This document shows, piece after piece, positions 16,335-26,068 of a DNA stretch of 36,567 nt. Position numbers and translations under genes: made by a program. Under the pieces are notes generated by a model. That model made no database searches, was not told the DNA's origin, and saw nothing but the letters and a program-made list of their open reading frames with translations. Source of the DNA: CAZSAT01 sp964604675 (lineage in GTDB: Bacteria; Myxococcota_A; UBA796; CAJQPC01); NCBI GenBank assembly GCA_964604675.1, contig CAZSAT010000073.1:1-36567 (forward strand). Reading direction: 5' to 3'. Each line of letters starts with the position of its first letter. The first letter of the stretch is position 1.

Positions 16335-17450
16335 ATGGACGCGGAACGTCAGATCCGGCCCACGACCGCCCACGTCGATCTGGGGCGGCTCGAGGCGAAC
16401 TACGCGGCGGTGGCGGCGGCGGTCGCCGCTCCCGTCCTGGCGCCGGTGAAGGGCGACGCATACGGGCACGGGCTCGTGCGCTGTGCGCTCGCCCTCGAAG
16501 CGGCCGGCTGCCCGTCGTTCGGTGTCGCGCTGGTCGAGGAGGGCATCGCGCTCCGCGAGGCTGGCGTCTGCGGTCGCATCCTGTGCCTGGGCGGTGTCGG
16601 GCCGCGCGGCGCGGAAGCCGCGCTGGCGCACGGCCTCACGCCCATGGTCTACGACCTCGACGCCGCGCACGCGCTCGACGGCGCAGCATCGAGGGCGGGC
16701 GTTCACCTGCCCATCCACCTCAAGGTGGACACGGGCATGGGGCGGCTCGGGGTGCTCCCGGGTGACTGGGAGGGGTTCCTGGACCGCCTGGCCGATCTCC
16801 GGCATCTCGAGGTGGAGGGCATCGCCACCCACTTCGCGGAGGCGGACGCAGCGGACCCGACCTTCACCCAGGAGCAGGCCAGGCGCTTCCGGCGGGCGCT
16901 GCGCGCTGCGGCCACCCGCGCGTTCCGTCCAGCCATGGTGCACGCCTCGAACTCCGCGGCCGCGCTCGGGGGCTCCGACCTCCAGTTCGACCTGGTCCGC
17001 CCGGGCCTGGTGCTCTACGGCCTCCCGCCGCGCCCTGACCTCGACCCCGGTGTCTCGCCGGTCATGCGGGTCACCACCCAGGTGCTCTTCGTGAAGAACG
17101 TGCCCGCGGGTCAAGGCGTGAGCTACGGCCGACGCTGGGTGGCGCCGCGCCCCACCCGCCTCGCCACGCTGCCGGTGGGCTACGCCGACGGCTACCCGCG
17201 CGCGCTCACCAACCGCGGCCACGTGTGGATCCACGGGCACCGCTGCCCGGTAAGGGGCGCGGTCTGCATGGACCTCACCATGGTCGACATCACCGACGTG
17301 CCCACGGAGGTGCGCCCCGGGGACGCGGTGGAGCTCCTGGGCGATCGCATCCGGGCGGAGGAGCTGGCGGCTGCGGCGGGCACCATTCCCTACGAGATCG
17401 TGGCGAGGTTCTCCGATCGGGTCCCGCGCACCTTCGGCGCTCGCACGTGA
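16335..17450 (+). CDS. alr: Alanine racemase
   Basis: 371 residues from ATG. A PLP-dependent fold type III enzyme that makes D-alanine for peptidoglycan. The PLP lysine lies in APVKGDAYGHG (Lys39). HLKVDTGMGRLG, VHASNSAAAL and FDLVRPGLVLYGLPP follow in order. The C-terminal domain carries VSYGRRWVAPRPTRLATLPV, with the catalytic Tyr, then GYADGYPRAL and AVCMDLTMVDI. The motif series and length are typical. It is the first gene of an operon: its stop overlaps the GTG of mlaE. Linking D-alanine synthesis with phospholipid transport is a genomic pairing without obvious biochemical cause. Confidence 0.95.
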   Translation: MDAERQIRPTTAHVDLGRLEANYAAVAAAVAAPVLAPVKGDAYGHGLVRCALALEAAGCPSFGVALVEEGIALREAGVCGRILCLGGVGPRGAEAALAHGLTPMVYDLDAAHALDGAASRAGVHLPIHLKVDTGMGRLGVLPGDWEGFLDRLADLRHLEVEGIATHFAEADAADPTFTQEQARRFRRALRAAATRAFRPAMVHASNSAAALGGSDLQFDLVRPGLVLYGLPPRPDLDPGVSPVMRVTTQVLFVKNVPAGQGVSYGRRWVAPRPTRLATLPVGYADGYPRALTNRGHVWIHGHRCPVRGAVCMDLTMVDITDVPTEVRPGDAVELLGDRIRAEELAAAAGTIPYEIVARFSDRVPRTFGART

Positions 17451-18223
17451 TCGTCGGGCTCGTCTCCCAGCTGGGAGCTCGGTTGCTCGCCTCCGTCGAG
17501 ACCCTGGGCAGCGCTCTCAGGCTCGGCGTGGCAGGGAGCCTGGAGATCGTGCGGCCGCCATGGCGTTGGGCCGAGACCATGAAGCAGCTCGAGTTCGTGG
17601 GCGTGCAGAGCCTCAGCATCGTGCTGATCACCGGCGCGTTCACCGGCGGCGTCTTTGCCCTCCAGGGCTACGAGGGCTTCTCGATCTTCGGGGCGGAGGT
17701 GCTCACGGGAAGCACGGTCACGCTGGCGCTCACCCGGGAGTTGGGGCCGGCTCTGACCGCCGTGCTCGTGGCCGGGCGCGCCGGTTCGGCGATGGCGGCC
17801 GAGATCGGCACGATGAAGGTCACCGAGCAGGTCGACGCCCTGGAGTCGATGGCGGTCGATCCGGTCGACTACCTGGTGGCGCCACGCCTGGTCGCGGGCA
17901 CCGTGATGGTGCCCGCCCTGGCGATGATCTTCACCGCGATCGGCATCGTCGGTGCCTACCTGGTGGGGATCTACGTGCTGCACATCCCCAAGGGGGCCTT
18001 CATCTACCGGATCGAGTGGTACGTCGATCCGGACGATTGCCTCCTGGGGCTTGCGAAGGCCGCCGTCTTCGGCTTCACGCTCGCGCTTGTCGGCTGCATG
18101 AAGGGCCTCGGCGTGGCAGGTGGCGCGGAGGGCGTCGGCCGCGCCACGACCGAGGCGGTGGTGCTCTCGAGCGTGAGCATCCTGGTCATCGACTACTTCC
18201 TCACGTGGTGGTGGATGACCTGA
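17447..18223 (+). CDS. mlaE: MlaE-family ABC transporter permease
   Basis: 258 residues from GTG 17447, inside a GTGA overlap with alr. It is the inner-membrane permease of the Mla-type phospholipid transporter. Typical features: an amphipathic N-terminal helix, the helix IVLITGAFTGGVFALQGYE, LTRELGPALTAVLVAGRAGS, AAEIGTMKVTEQVDALESMA (the conserved cytoplasmic coupling segment), VAPRLVAGTVMVPAL and a final helix SILVIDYFLTWWWM. The next gene is the matching ATPase. MlaE dimers are embedded in the membrane and bind the ATPase MlaF; the MCE protein MlaD carries lipid. Confidence 0.93.
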   Translation: MIVGLVSQLGARLLASVETLGSALRLGVAGSLEIVRPPWRWAETMKQLEFVGVQSLSIVLITGAFTGGVFALQGYEGFSIFGAEVLTGSTVTLALTRELGPALTAVLVAGRAGSAMAAEIGTMKVTEQVDALESMAVDPVDYLVAPRLVAGTVMVPALAMIFTAIGIVGAYLVGIYVLHIPKGAFIYRIEWYVDPDDCLLGLAKAAVFGFTLALVGCMKGLGVAGGAEGVGRATTEAVVLSSVSILVIDYFLTWWWMT

Positions 18224-18978
18224 TGGACGCCATCCGCTTCGAGGGGGTCGAGAAGAGCTTCGGGCAGCACCACGTGCTGCGAGGCCTGGATCTCGCCATC
18301 CCCCGCGGGTGCATCACGATGGTCATCGGGCGCTCGGGGACCGGAAAGTCCGTGATGCTGAAGCACGCGATGGGCTTGCTGCGACCGGAGAAGGGGCGCA
18401 TCTGGGTCGGCTCCGAGGAGGTGACCGCGCTGGACAAGCGGCAGCTCCGAACCCTGCGTCTCCGCTTCGGCATGGTGTTCCAGCACGGAGCGCTGTTCGA
18501 CTCGATGACCGTGCGGCAGAACGTGGCGTTTCCGCTGCGCGAGCACACCCCGTTGAGCGAGGCGGAGGTGCAGGAGCGGGTGCGCGCGGTGCTCGGGCCG
18601 GTCGGGTTGCTCTTCGCGATCGACAAGATGCCGGGGGAGCTCTCCGGGGGCATGCGCAAGCGGGTGGCCCTGGCCCGCGCTCTGGTCCATCGACCCGAGA
18701 TCCTGCTCTATGACGAACCGACCACGGGCCTCGACCCCATCCTCACGGCCCAGGTCGACCGGCTGATCCGCGACACCCAGGACCGTCACCCCGACATGAC
18801 CAGCGTGGTCATCAGCCACGACATGCAAGCCACCTTCCGCATCGCCGACCACGTGGCGTTCCTCCACGACGGCAAGGTGCTCCTGGCCGGCCCTCCAGGG
18901 CGACTGGAGACCACCGAGGACCCACGGGTCCGACAGTTCGTCGAAGGGCGCCTCGACGGCCCGATCGGCGTGGAGTGA
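18223..18978 (+). CDS. mlaF: MlaF-family ABC transporter ATPase
   Basis: 251 residues from ATG 18223, overlapping the mlaE stop by one base (TGATG). It is the cytoplasmic ATPase that powers lipid transfer through MlaE. Motifs in order: Walker A IGRSGTGKSV, Q-loop MVFQHGALFDSMTV (the HGALFDS variant is typical of MlaF), signature LSGGMRKRVALARAL, Walker B ILLYDEPTTGLDP, and switch His in VVISHDM. The C-terminal end (DPRVRQFVEGRLDGPI) suits the MlaF tail that binds the partner subunit in relatives. No MlaB/STAS gene is visible beside it, as in many deltaproteobacterial Mla operons. Confidence 0.95.
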   Translation: MDAIRFEGVEKSFGQHHVLRGLDLAIPRGCITMVIGRSGTGKSVMLKHAMGLLRPEKGRIWVGSEEVTALDKRQLRTLRLRFGMVFQHGALFDSMTVRQNVAFPLREHTPLSEAEVQERVRAVLGPVGLLFAIDKMPGELSGGMRKRVALARALVHRPEILLYDEPTTGLDPILTAQVDRLIRDTQDRHPDMTSVVISHDMQATFRIADHVAFLHDGKVLLAGPPGRLETTEDPRVRQFVEGRLDGPIGVE

Positions 18979-18994
18979 CGTAGGCTTGTCCACG

Positions 18995-20455
18995 ATGTCG
19001 CGCTTCACCACGGAGTTCAAGGTCGGCCTGGTCACCCTGGTCGCCATCGTGCTGTGCGTGGTCCTGGTGCTCCGCACCGACGACCGCCCCGACGGCGCGA
19101 TCGCGGGCTACGTGTTGACCGCGGAGTTTCGCAGCGCGGAGGGCATCTACCCCTCGACACGTGTCGCGGTGGCGGGGGTCCCGATCGGCTCGGTCCGCGA
19201 GGTGGTCCTCACCGGCACCGTGGCCACGGTCACGCTCGAGATGTCCGGCGACGTGCAGCTGGGCGTCGACTCGATCGCCGAGCTGCGCGCCGAGGGCATC
19301 CTCGGCGACCGGTACATCCGCATCCTCCCAGGGCTCGCGCCGGAGTTGCTCGGCGACGGCGACACGATCGACAGCCGCATCGGCGGACCCGACGTCGATG
19401 CTCTGACCGAACAGCTCGAGGACATCGCGGTCGACGTCAAGGCCATCACGGGCAGCGTGCGGGTCTACCTCGAAGACGAGTCGACCAAGGCCGCCATGCT
19501 GGCCACCGTGGAGAACATCCGCGCGCTCTCCGAGGACGTGCGCGCCCTGACCGTGGCGAACCGGGAACAGGTGGATGCCATCGCTCAGAACCTCCGCGAG
19601 GTCTCCGAGAACCTGAACGGCATCATGCGGCGCTCGTCCAGTGCGCTCGACAACGAGCTCGGTTCGCTCGAGGGCACCCTCGCGAGCCTGGACCGAACCG
19701 TTCGGCAGGTGGAGTCCATCGCGCACAAGATCGACGCGGGGGAGGGCACGCTGGGCGCACTCATCAACGACGACGAGCCGGTCCAGCAGCTGGGGGAGGC
19801 CTTCGTCGAGATCAACGACACCCTCGAGGAGGTCGGCGACCTGGTGGCCACGGTCAGCCGGCTGCGCACCGACATCGAGTACCACGGGCACTACTACGTG
19901 GGCGGGGACCCGACGAGCGGCGCCTTCGCCGACAACCCCGTCGCCGGCACCGCGAAGAACGTCATCGGCGTGCGCCTCATCCCACGGGAGGACTACTGGT
20001 ACCAGATCGAGGTGGTCAGCCACCCGCTCGGCACGTTCGACCTCGAGGAGCGCTACAGCGGCGACATGGGCACGCTCTACAGCGAGTACGTGCGCACCGA
20101 GGACTACCGCCTCTCCTTCCAGTTCGCGCGGCGGTTCCACAACACCGTGTTCCGCCTGGGCCTGAAGGAGTCGTCGGGCGGAGCGGGCCTCGACCAGCTG
20201 ATGTGGCGTGACCGCCTGGTCCTGAGCGTCGACGTGTACGACTTCACGTATGGCTCGTGGCCCGCCATGGACGGCTCACCGAACCTCACTGTCGGTCTGC
20301 GCGCCGAGCCGGTCCGCCACCTCTACCTGGAGGGTGGTGCCTACAACGTGGTGTTCGGCGCGCGGCACGGCTTCACCACCGCATACGCTGGCGGTGGCTT
20401 CAGCTTCACCGACGACGACTTCAAGTGGGTGGTGAGCGCGCTGCCGCTCCCCTGA
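18995..20455 (+). CDS. mlaD: MlaD-type MCE protein with barrel-like C-terminal domain
   Basis: 486 residues from ATG 18995. A membrane anchor (FKVGLVTLVAIVLCVVLVLR) is followed by one MCE domain, about residues 36-115, including AEFRSAEGIYPSTRVAVAGV, IGSVREVVL and AELRAEGILGDRYIRILPG. Residues about 125-300 are long helices that could form a coiled tunnel. Residues about 305-486 are alternating amphipathic strands (VIGVRLIPREDYWYQIEVV; LRAEPVRHLYLEGGAYNVVF) ending in ALPLP. This is far longer than Escherichia coli MlaD (183 residues). MlaD proteins with an outer-membrane barrel at the C-terminus are known in the diderm Firmicute Veillonella; the strand pattern here suggests a similar one-protein bridge across the envelope. 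Confidence 0.9.
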   Translation: MSRFTTEFKVGLVTLVAIVLCVVLVLRTDDRPDGAIAGYVLTAEFRSAEGIYPSTRVAVAGVPIGSVREVVLTGTVATVTLEMSGDVQLGVDSIAELRAEGILGDRYIRILPGLAPELLGDGDTIDSRIGGPDVDALTEQLEDIAVDVKAITGSVRVYLEDESTKAAMLATVENIRALSEDVRALTVANREQVDAIAQNLREVSENLNGIMRRSSSALDNELGSLEGTLASLDRTVRQVESIAHKIDAGEGTLGALINDDEPVQQLGEAFVEINDTLEEVGDLVATVSRLRTDIEYHGHYYVGGDPTSGAFADNPVAGTAKNVIGVRLIPREDYWYQIEVVSHPLGTFDLEERYSGDMGTLYSEYVRTEDYRLSFQFARRFHNTVFRLGLKESSGGAGLDQLMWRDRLVLSVDVYDFTYGSWPAMDGSPNLTVGLRAEPVRHLYLEGGAYNVVFGARHGFTTAYAGGGFSFTDDDFKWVVSALPLP

Positions 20456-20456
20456 C

Positions 20457-20485
20457 CCCGCTCGCTTGATGTGGAACCGAGCGGG
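20457..20485 (+). terminator. Hairpin after mlaD
   Basis: CCCGCTCG (20457-20464) and CGAGCGGG (20478-20485) form a perfect eight-pair stem with a 13-base loop, two bases after the mlaD stop. No T-run follows, so it could be a Rho-dependent end, an mRNA stability element or an attenuator before the TPR gene. Confidence 0.45.
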
Positions 20486-20554
20486 TGGTAGGAGGGACAG
20501 CATGACGCCCCCTCCCTTGATGGGTCGGGGAAGCTGCGCGCGCTTGGAGCACAG

Positions 20555-23500
20555 ATGGCCAAGAAGAAGGACACGTCCCAGGGCTTCGACGACTTCGAGG
20601 ACAACTTCTTCGCGGCGGGCGACGAGGGCGACTTCAACTGGGATGAAGACGAGGATCCGATCTTCGGCGGCGCCAAGGCCGACAAGGGCAAGAAGAGCGG
20701 CACCAAGGCCAAGACCGAGTCCAGCAAGCCCGCACCGAAGACCGGTGATGTGTTCGAGCCCAGCGCGGCGGCCAAGGAGCGGGCCGAAGCCGACGCACGG
20801 AAGGCGGAAGAGGACGCCCTCCGGAAGCGGGCCGAGGAAGAGGCGGCGCTCGAGGAGCAGCGGCTCGCCGCCGAAGAGGAAGCGCGGGTCGCGAGCGCGG
20901 AGGCGGAGCGTCTGGCGCAGGAGCGCTTGCTCGCCGCCGAGGAGGCGGCCCGCGTCGCCGAGGCCGAGGCCGAGGCCGAAGCGAGGGTGGCGGAGCAGGC
21001 AGCTGCGGACGAGGCAGCGGCGCGGCTTGCGGACGAGGCCGAGGCCCTCCAGGCTGCCGCGTCGGAGCCCGATCCCGACGCCACCGAGGTGGACGAAGAC
21101 GCCTTGAGGAACCGGCCCACGCTGGTGGCCGATGTGAGCGAGGAAGACGAGCCGCCGCGCATCGACCTGAGCGGCACGACCCCAGCGCGGGTCGCCGACG
21201 AGCGACCCTCCGACACCTTGCCGCCGGTCGAGGCCGAGTCCATCGGCGTGCCGGTGGGGGCGGGCGTGGCCGCGGTCGCCCTCGGCGACGCGACACCCGG
21301 TCCGACCGCGCAGAGCGCCGAGCCGAGCCCGCCTGCGGTGCCGGCCAGCGACGACCCCGCGTCGGTGCGCTGGCGAGCGGTCTACGATCTGCTCGAGGCG
21401 GAGGCGCAGACCGACGTCGGAGCGGGCAAGGCCGCGCTCCTGGTCGAGGCGTCGCGCGTCGCACGGACCCGGCTGGGGGACCTGACCGCGGCCGAGGGCG
21501 CGTCGCGACGGGCCGTGGCCACGGGGGAGGGCGGCGTGACCGCGCTGCGAGAGCTCTCCGAAGTGCTGGGTCGCCTGCAGAGGTGGGACGATCTGCTGGT
21601 GGTCATGGAGGACCTGGCGGCGGCCGAACCCCAGGCGGAAGCGGCTGCCGAGGTCCTGCAGGACGCTGCCGTCCTGGCGCGCAACCACCTGCTGCGTGGC
21701 GAGGACGCCACGCGCCTGCTCGTCAGCTCCCTGGAACGGAACGAGGACGACTACTTCTCGTTGCAGCTCCTGGTGGACCTCTTCCGGACCCAGCAGTCCT
21801 GGGAGGCGTTGCCGGGCCTCCTGGAGCGCGTGGCCACGCTCGCAGGCGTCGAGCGCGCCGCGCGCGTCCACATGGAGCGTGCCCGTGTGCTCGAGCTTCG
21901 CCTCGAGCGGATCGACGACGCGCGCGCCGCCTACCAGGCGGCACGCGACGCGGATCCGACCTTTGCGCCCAGCTTCCTCGCGCTGGAACGGCTGGCCCAG
22001 TCCGCGGAGGACTGGGCGGCGCTGGCCGAGCTGTACCGCTCCGAGGCGGCTCGACTGGCGGACGCCGATGCGGTGTTCTGGCTCGTCCGAGCCTCGCGTG
22101 TGCAGTCCGATCGGATCGGCGACCCCGCCGCCGCCTCCAGCACACTGCGCGAAGCCATCGCCGCCGGGGCGGGCCCCGAGGTCCACCACGCACTGCAGGC
22201 GATGCTCGAGGCCGCCGGCGACTGGGAAGGTCTCGCCGCAGCCCTGGCCGAGGAAGCCGAGCGGCTCGACGGCGACGGTGCCGCGTTCGCTCGCTACCGT
22301 CTGGCCACCGTGCAGGAGGAGCGGCTCGACCGCCCCGACGAGGCCCTCGCCAACTACCTGATGGTCGCGCGCGAGCCCGCTGCGGTGCCCGCGGCCGAGG
22401 CGGCGGCCCGGATCCTCCAGAAGCAGGAGGACTGGGCAGGCTTGCTCGACTTCTGGCGCCAGCGGCTCGAGGTCCTCTCGGAGCCCGATCTTCGGGTCAC
22501 GCTCAGCTACCGCATGGGCGAGATCTGCGAAGGTCGTCTGGACGACCAGGAAGGGGCGCGGACCTGGTTCGAGGCCATCCTCGACATCGCGCCGGGCTAC
22601 CTGCCGGCCCTCGAGGGGCTGGAGCGGGTCTACAACCGCCTGGAAGCCTGGGACCGCCTCGCGGCCATCTACGAACAACGCGCGATCCTGGCCGAGGACG
22701 ACGCGGCGGTCGCGTTGCAGCTGCACCGGGCGGGTGCGGTGTGCGAGCTCCGCTTGAGCGATCTGGAGCGGGCTCGCGACTTCTACCAGCGTGCGCTCGA
22801 GCACGTGCCCGACTTCTCGCCCAGCCTGGACGCGCTGGTCCGCCTGCTCGAGCTGGCCGGCGACTGGAGCGCTCTCGCGCAGGCCCTTCACACCGCCGCC
22901 GCGGGCACCCCGGACGCCAACGAGGTGGTGAGCCTCTACTACCGGGCAGGTCGGGTGTACGCGGACAAGGTCGATGATCCCGCCACCGCAGCCCTCTGCC
23001 TCGCCCAGTGCCTGGAGCTGTCACCGGCCTTCCTTCCGGCACGTGCGCTGCAGAAGGAGCTCGCGCGCGACGCGGGTGACTGGGAGCAGGTCTTCGCGCT
23101 CCAGGCCGGCGATGCCGCGTCGACCGAAGATCTGGACCGCAAGGGCTGGCAGCTCGTCGTGGCCGCCCAGCTCGCGGCCCGCATCGAGAACAGCGACGCG
23201 GTGCCCGTGGCGCGTCAGGCGCTGGAGTCCGATCCGTCCAACGCCGGAGCCGTGGCGCTGCTCGAGAACCTGCTCATTGGTCGTGGCGACACGGTCGGTC
23301 TCGTCGAGCTCTACCGGGCGGCTGCCGCCGGTGCGGACGACCACGCCAGCCGAGCCCGTCTTGCCGCCACGCTGGTCGGCTTGCTCCGTGATGCGGGCGA
23401 CGGCATGGGCGCGATGCAGGCCGCCGGCGACGTGGTGGGAGCGGACTCCGGAGGCCGTCCGCTGCTGGCGTTGGCGCGGGTCTGCCAGGGCTTCGGGTAC

Positions 23501-26068
23501 TGGGAGGTCGCACGCCAGGCGCTCGCTGCGGCGGGCGACACCATCGGGGTCGCGCGGCTGCAAGAGGATCACCTCGAGGCACCCGAAGAGGCGCTCGCCC
23601 AGTACGAGGCGGAAGGTGAGCCTGGCGAGGCGCCGAGCCTGGCCGTGGTCGAAGCTGTGCAGCGGCTGAACCAGCGTCTCGGAAACCGTCAGGGACTCGC
23701 CGCTGCACACCTGCAGCTCGCCGAGCTCAGCGAAGCGCCCGCAGTCCGCGTGGTGCATGCCACCTTGGCGGGTCACCTCTTCAATGCGCTCGGCGCCGTG
23801 GCGGAAGCGCGCAAGGCCTACGAGCTCGCGTTTGCCGCTCGCCCTGGGCGCGGCAAGGCCTTCGAAGGCTTGCGCCGCCTCCTGATCGCCAGCGGCGACA
23901 GCGACGGCCTGCAGGAGCTGCACCTGGCGCTGCCCGAGCCCGATCTGCACGTGCTCGCCACCGACCTCGACAGCGCCGGCGACCCCTCGGGTGCTGCCGA
24001 CGTGCTCGCGGGAAGCGACGAAGACCTCGCAACCCTCGTGCTGCTCGAGGAGATGCTGGAGGCCGGAGGTCGAGGCGCCGAAGCTTTCGAGGTGCTGAAG
24101 AAGCGGCGTGAGATGTTGCAGGACGCGGCACAGCGCCGCGTCGCGGATCTGAAGCTCCGGCGGCTCCTGGCGGATCACCTCGCCGGCAGCGAGGAGGCCT
24201 GGGACACCTACCGGCAGCTCCACGAGGAGTCGCCCGAGGACGCCGAGGTGCTCGCGGCGCTCGGTCGCATTGCGGGGGCCCGAGGCGAGACGGCGCTCGC
24301 GGCGCAGTACATCGAGAGCCTGGCGTCCCTCGCCACCACCCCTGAGGAGGCCGCAACCTGCCAGAGGCAGGCCGCCGAGATCTACGTCGCTGCCGATCAG
24401 CCAGAGGAGGCACGCAAGTCCTACCTCAAGGCCCTCGACCACGACTCGGAGGATCGTGCTGCCCTCGACGGGCTTCGCGCCATCGCGGAGGCGGCGGAGG
24501 AGCACCAGCAGCTCGTGGGCGTGCTCGCCCGCCTCGCGGCCCTCACCGAAGGCGCAGAGCAGGTGACCACCTACGCCAACATCGCGCGTGTCTGGGACGA
24601 GTGCATCGGCGACGCCGCGGTGGCGGCGGACGCGTGGCGCAAGGTGCTGGATCTCGACCCGAACCAGACCGAGGCCCTCACCCGGCTCACGGCCATCACG
24701 GAGTCCAGCGGCGACTACAACGGCTTCGTGGAGTACGGGCAGCTACTCAGCGCCCACCTCGACGGCTCGGCGCGCACCGCGCTGCTCGGTCGCATCGGTG
24801 TGGCGTACGCCAAGCGCCTGCACCGAGAGGACGACGCGCTTCGCTTCCTGGACGCCGCTACCTCGGGCGAGGCCGCGGATCTCGATGCGGCGCGCGCCCT
24901 CGAGAAGATCCGCGTGAGCCGAGGCGAGTGGGATCTCGTGGTCGAGGCGCTCCGCCGCCAGGCAGCAGCCCAGGAAGGGGAGGCCGCAGTCGATGCCCTC
25001 CTCCGCGGTGCTCGCATCTTCCGTGACACGCTGCACAACCGCGAGGGCGCCGCTCGTGTGTTCGAGGAGGTTCGCCAGCTCGACACGGAGAACGAAGAGG
25101 GCCTCCAGTTCCTGGCAGATCACGCGTTCGAGACCCAGGAACATGCCCGGGCGGTCGAGCTCTTCAGCTCGTTGGAGTCTTTCACCGCCGACTGGGATCT
25201 CGACGACTTCGACGTCCGGGTCGATCTCTCGCTCTACTTCTACCGCTTCGCGGTGTCGCTGCGGATGACCCAGAAGGACGACGAGGCCGCGCTGAGGCTT
25301 CAGCGCGCCCTCGAGCTCAACCCCACGCACCTTCCAAGCCTGCAGGCCATCGGACCGATCTACATGGATCGTCAGGAGTGGAAGCAGGCGGAGCAGGTCT
25401 ACCGGCAGCTCCTGCAGCTCATGGGCGGAACGGCCCAGGCGGAGCAACTCGCCGTGATCTACAGCCGGCTCGGAGAGGTCGAGCGTGCGCTCGGCAAGCT
25501 CGACAAGGCCAAGAAGCGCTTCAACAAGGCCCTGGACCTGCAGCCGAACAGCATCCAGGCCCTGCAGGGCATGGCCGGCGTGCTCTTCGCCGAAGAGGAC
25601 TGGAACACGCTCCTGAACGTGTACAACAACATCATCTACCACGCACAGAACCGCGCGGACGTCGTCGACGCGTACATCACGAAGGGCTTCATCCTCGACC
25701 AGCAGCTGGGTCTGCCCGAGAAGGCTGCGCAGCACTACCGCAAGGGCATGGCCTTCGGTCCCGGCAAGTCGGCCGCGCTGCTTCGCCTGTCCGAGCTCTC
25801 GCTGCGCACGGAAGCGTGGGACGAGGCTGGGGATCTCGCGGCGCAGGGCCTGGCCGACGAAGGCACGGCACCCGCGGTCAAGGCCATGCTGCACTTGTCG
25901 CGCGCCGTGGCCCGTACGGCGGGCGGAGACGCCTCCGGTGCCGGCGAGGACGTGGGTCGCGCCGGTGAAGTGGACGTCACGGTGGCCGACAGCCTGAGCG
26001 GCGCCGCTGGCGTCGAGGGGCTGTACGGCGTCCTGAAGGCACGCCTCGAGGCCGGGCCGCGGCTCTGA
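20555..26068 (+). CDS. Giant TPR-repeat protein (1837 residues)
   Basis: The N-terminus (about 1-70) is acidic and Lys-rich, with FDDFEDNFFAAGDEGDFNWD, and has no signal peptide. Residues about 75-180 are an Ala/Glu/Arg-rich helix of coiled-coil type. Residues about 265-1830 consist of many TPR-like helix pairs, often with the pattern Trp near the start of each unit and DPTFAPSFLALERLA- or ELNPTHLPSLQAIGPIYMD-like segments. TPR scaffolds of this length are common in myxobacteria, where they organise protein complexes; no catalytic motif is visible. It lies between the mla operon and an ICMT-type gene and overlaps the latter by four bases. Cytoplasmic location is inferred. The function is unknown. 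Confidence 0.9.
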   Translation: MAKKKDTSQGFDDFEDNFFAAGDEGDFNWDEDEDPIFGGAKADKGKKSGTKAKTESSKPAPKTGDVFEPSAAAKERAEADARKAEEDALRKRAEEEAALEEQRLAAEEEARVASAEAERLAQERLLAAEEAARVAEAEAEAEARVAEQAAADEAAARLADEAEALQAAASEPDPDATEVDEDALRNRPTLVADVSEEDEPPRIDLSGTTPARVADERPSDTLPPVEAESIGVPVGAGVAAVALGDATPGPTAQSAEPSPPAVPASDDPASVRWRAVYDLLEAEAQTDVGAGKAALLVEASRVARTRLGDLTAAEGASRRAVATGEGGVTALRELSEVLGRLQRWDDLLVVMEDLAAAEPQAEAAAEVLQDAAVLARNHLLRGEDATRLLVSSLERNEDDYFSLQLLVDLFRTQQSWEALPGLLERVATLAGVERAARVHMERARVLELRLERIDDARAAYQAARDADPTFAPSFLALERLAQSAEDWAALAELYRSEAARLADADAVFWLVRASRVQSDRIGDPAAASSTLREAIAAGAGPEVHHALQAMLEAAGDWEGLAAALAEEAERLDGDGAAFARYRLATVQEERLDRPDEALANYLMVAREPAAVPAAEAAARILQKQEDWAGLLDFWRQRLEVLSEPDLRVTLSYRMGEICEGRLDDQEGARTWFEAILDIAPGYLPALEGLERVYNRLEAWDRLAAIYEQRAILAEDDAAVALQLHRAGAVCELRLSDLERARDFYQRALEHVPDFSPSLDALVRLLELAGDWSALAQALHTAAAGTPDANEVVSLYYRAGRVYADKVDDPATAALCLAQCLELSPAFLPARALQKELARDAGDWEQVFALQAGDAASTEDLDRKGWQLVVAAQLAARIENSDAVPVARQALESDPSNAGAVALLENLLIGRGDTVGLVELYRAAAAGADDHASRARLAATLVGLLRDAGDGMGAMQAAGDVVGADSGGRPLLALARVCQGFGYWEVARQALAAAGDTIGVARLQEDHLEAPEEALAQYEAEGEPGEAPSLAVVEAVQRLNQRLGNRQGLAAAHLQLAELSEAPAVRVVHATLAGHLFNALGAVAEARKAYELAFAARPGRGKAFEGLRRLLIASGDSDGLQELHLALPEPDLHVLATDLDSAGDPSGAADVLAGSDEDLATLVLLEEMLEAGGRGAEAFEVLKKRREMLQDAAQRRVADLKLRRLLADHLAGSEEAWDTYRQLHEESPEDAEVLAALGRIAGARGETALAAQYIESLASLATTPEEAATCQRQAAEIYVAADQPEEARKSYLKALDHDSEDRAALDGLRAIAEAAEEHQQLVGVLARLAALTEGAEQVTTYANIARVWDECIGDAAVAADAWRKVLDLDPNQTEALTRLTAITESSGDYNGFVEYGQLLSAHLDGSARTALLGRIGVAYAKRLHREDDALRFLDAATSGEAADLDAARALEKIRVSRGEWDLVVEALRRQAAAQEGEAAVDALLRGARIFRDTLHNREGAARVFEEVRQLDTENEEGLQFLADHAFETQEHARAVELFSSLESFTADWDLDDFDVRVDLSLYFYRFAVSLRMTQKDDEAALRLQRALELNPTHLPSLQAIGPIYMDRQEWKQAEQVYRQLLQLMGGTAQAEQLAVIYSRLGEVERALGKLDKAKKRFNKALDLQPNSIQALQGMAGVLFAEEDWNTLLNVYNNIIYHAQNRADVVDAYITKGFILDQQLGLPEKAAQHYRKGMAFGPGKSAALLRLSELSLRTEAWDEAGDLAAQGLADEGTAPAVKAMLHLSRAVARTAGGDASGAGEDVGRAGEVDVTVADSLSGAAGVEGLYGVLKARLEAGPRL

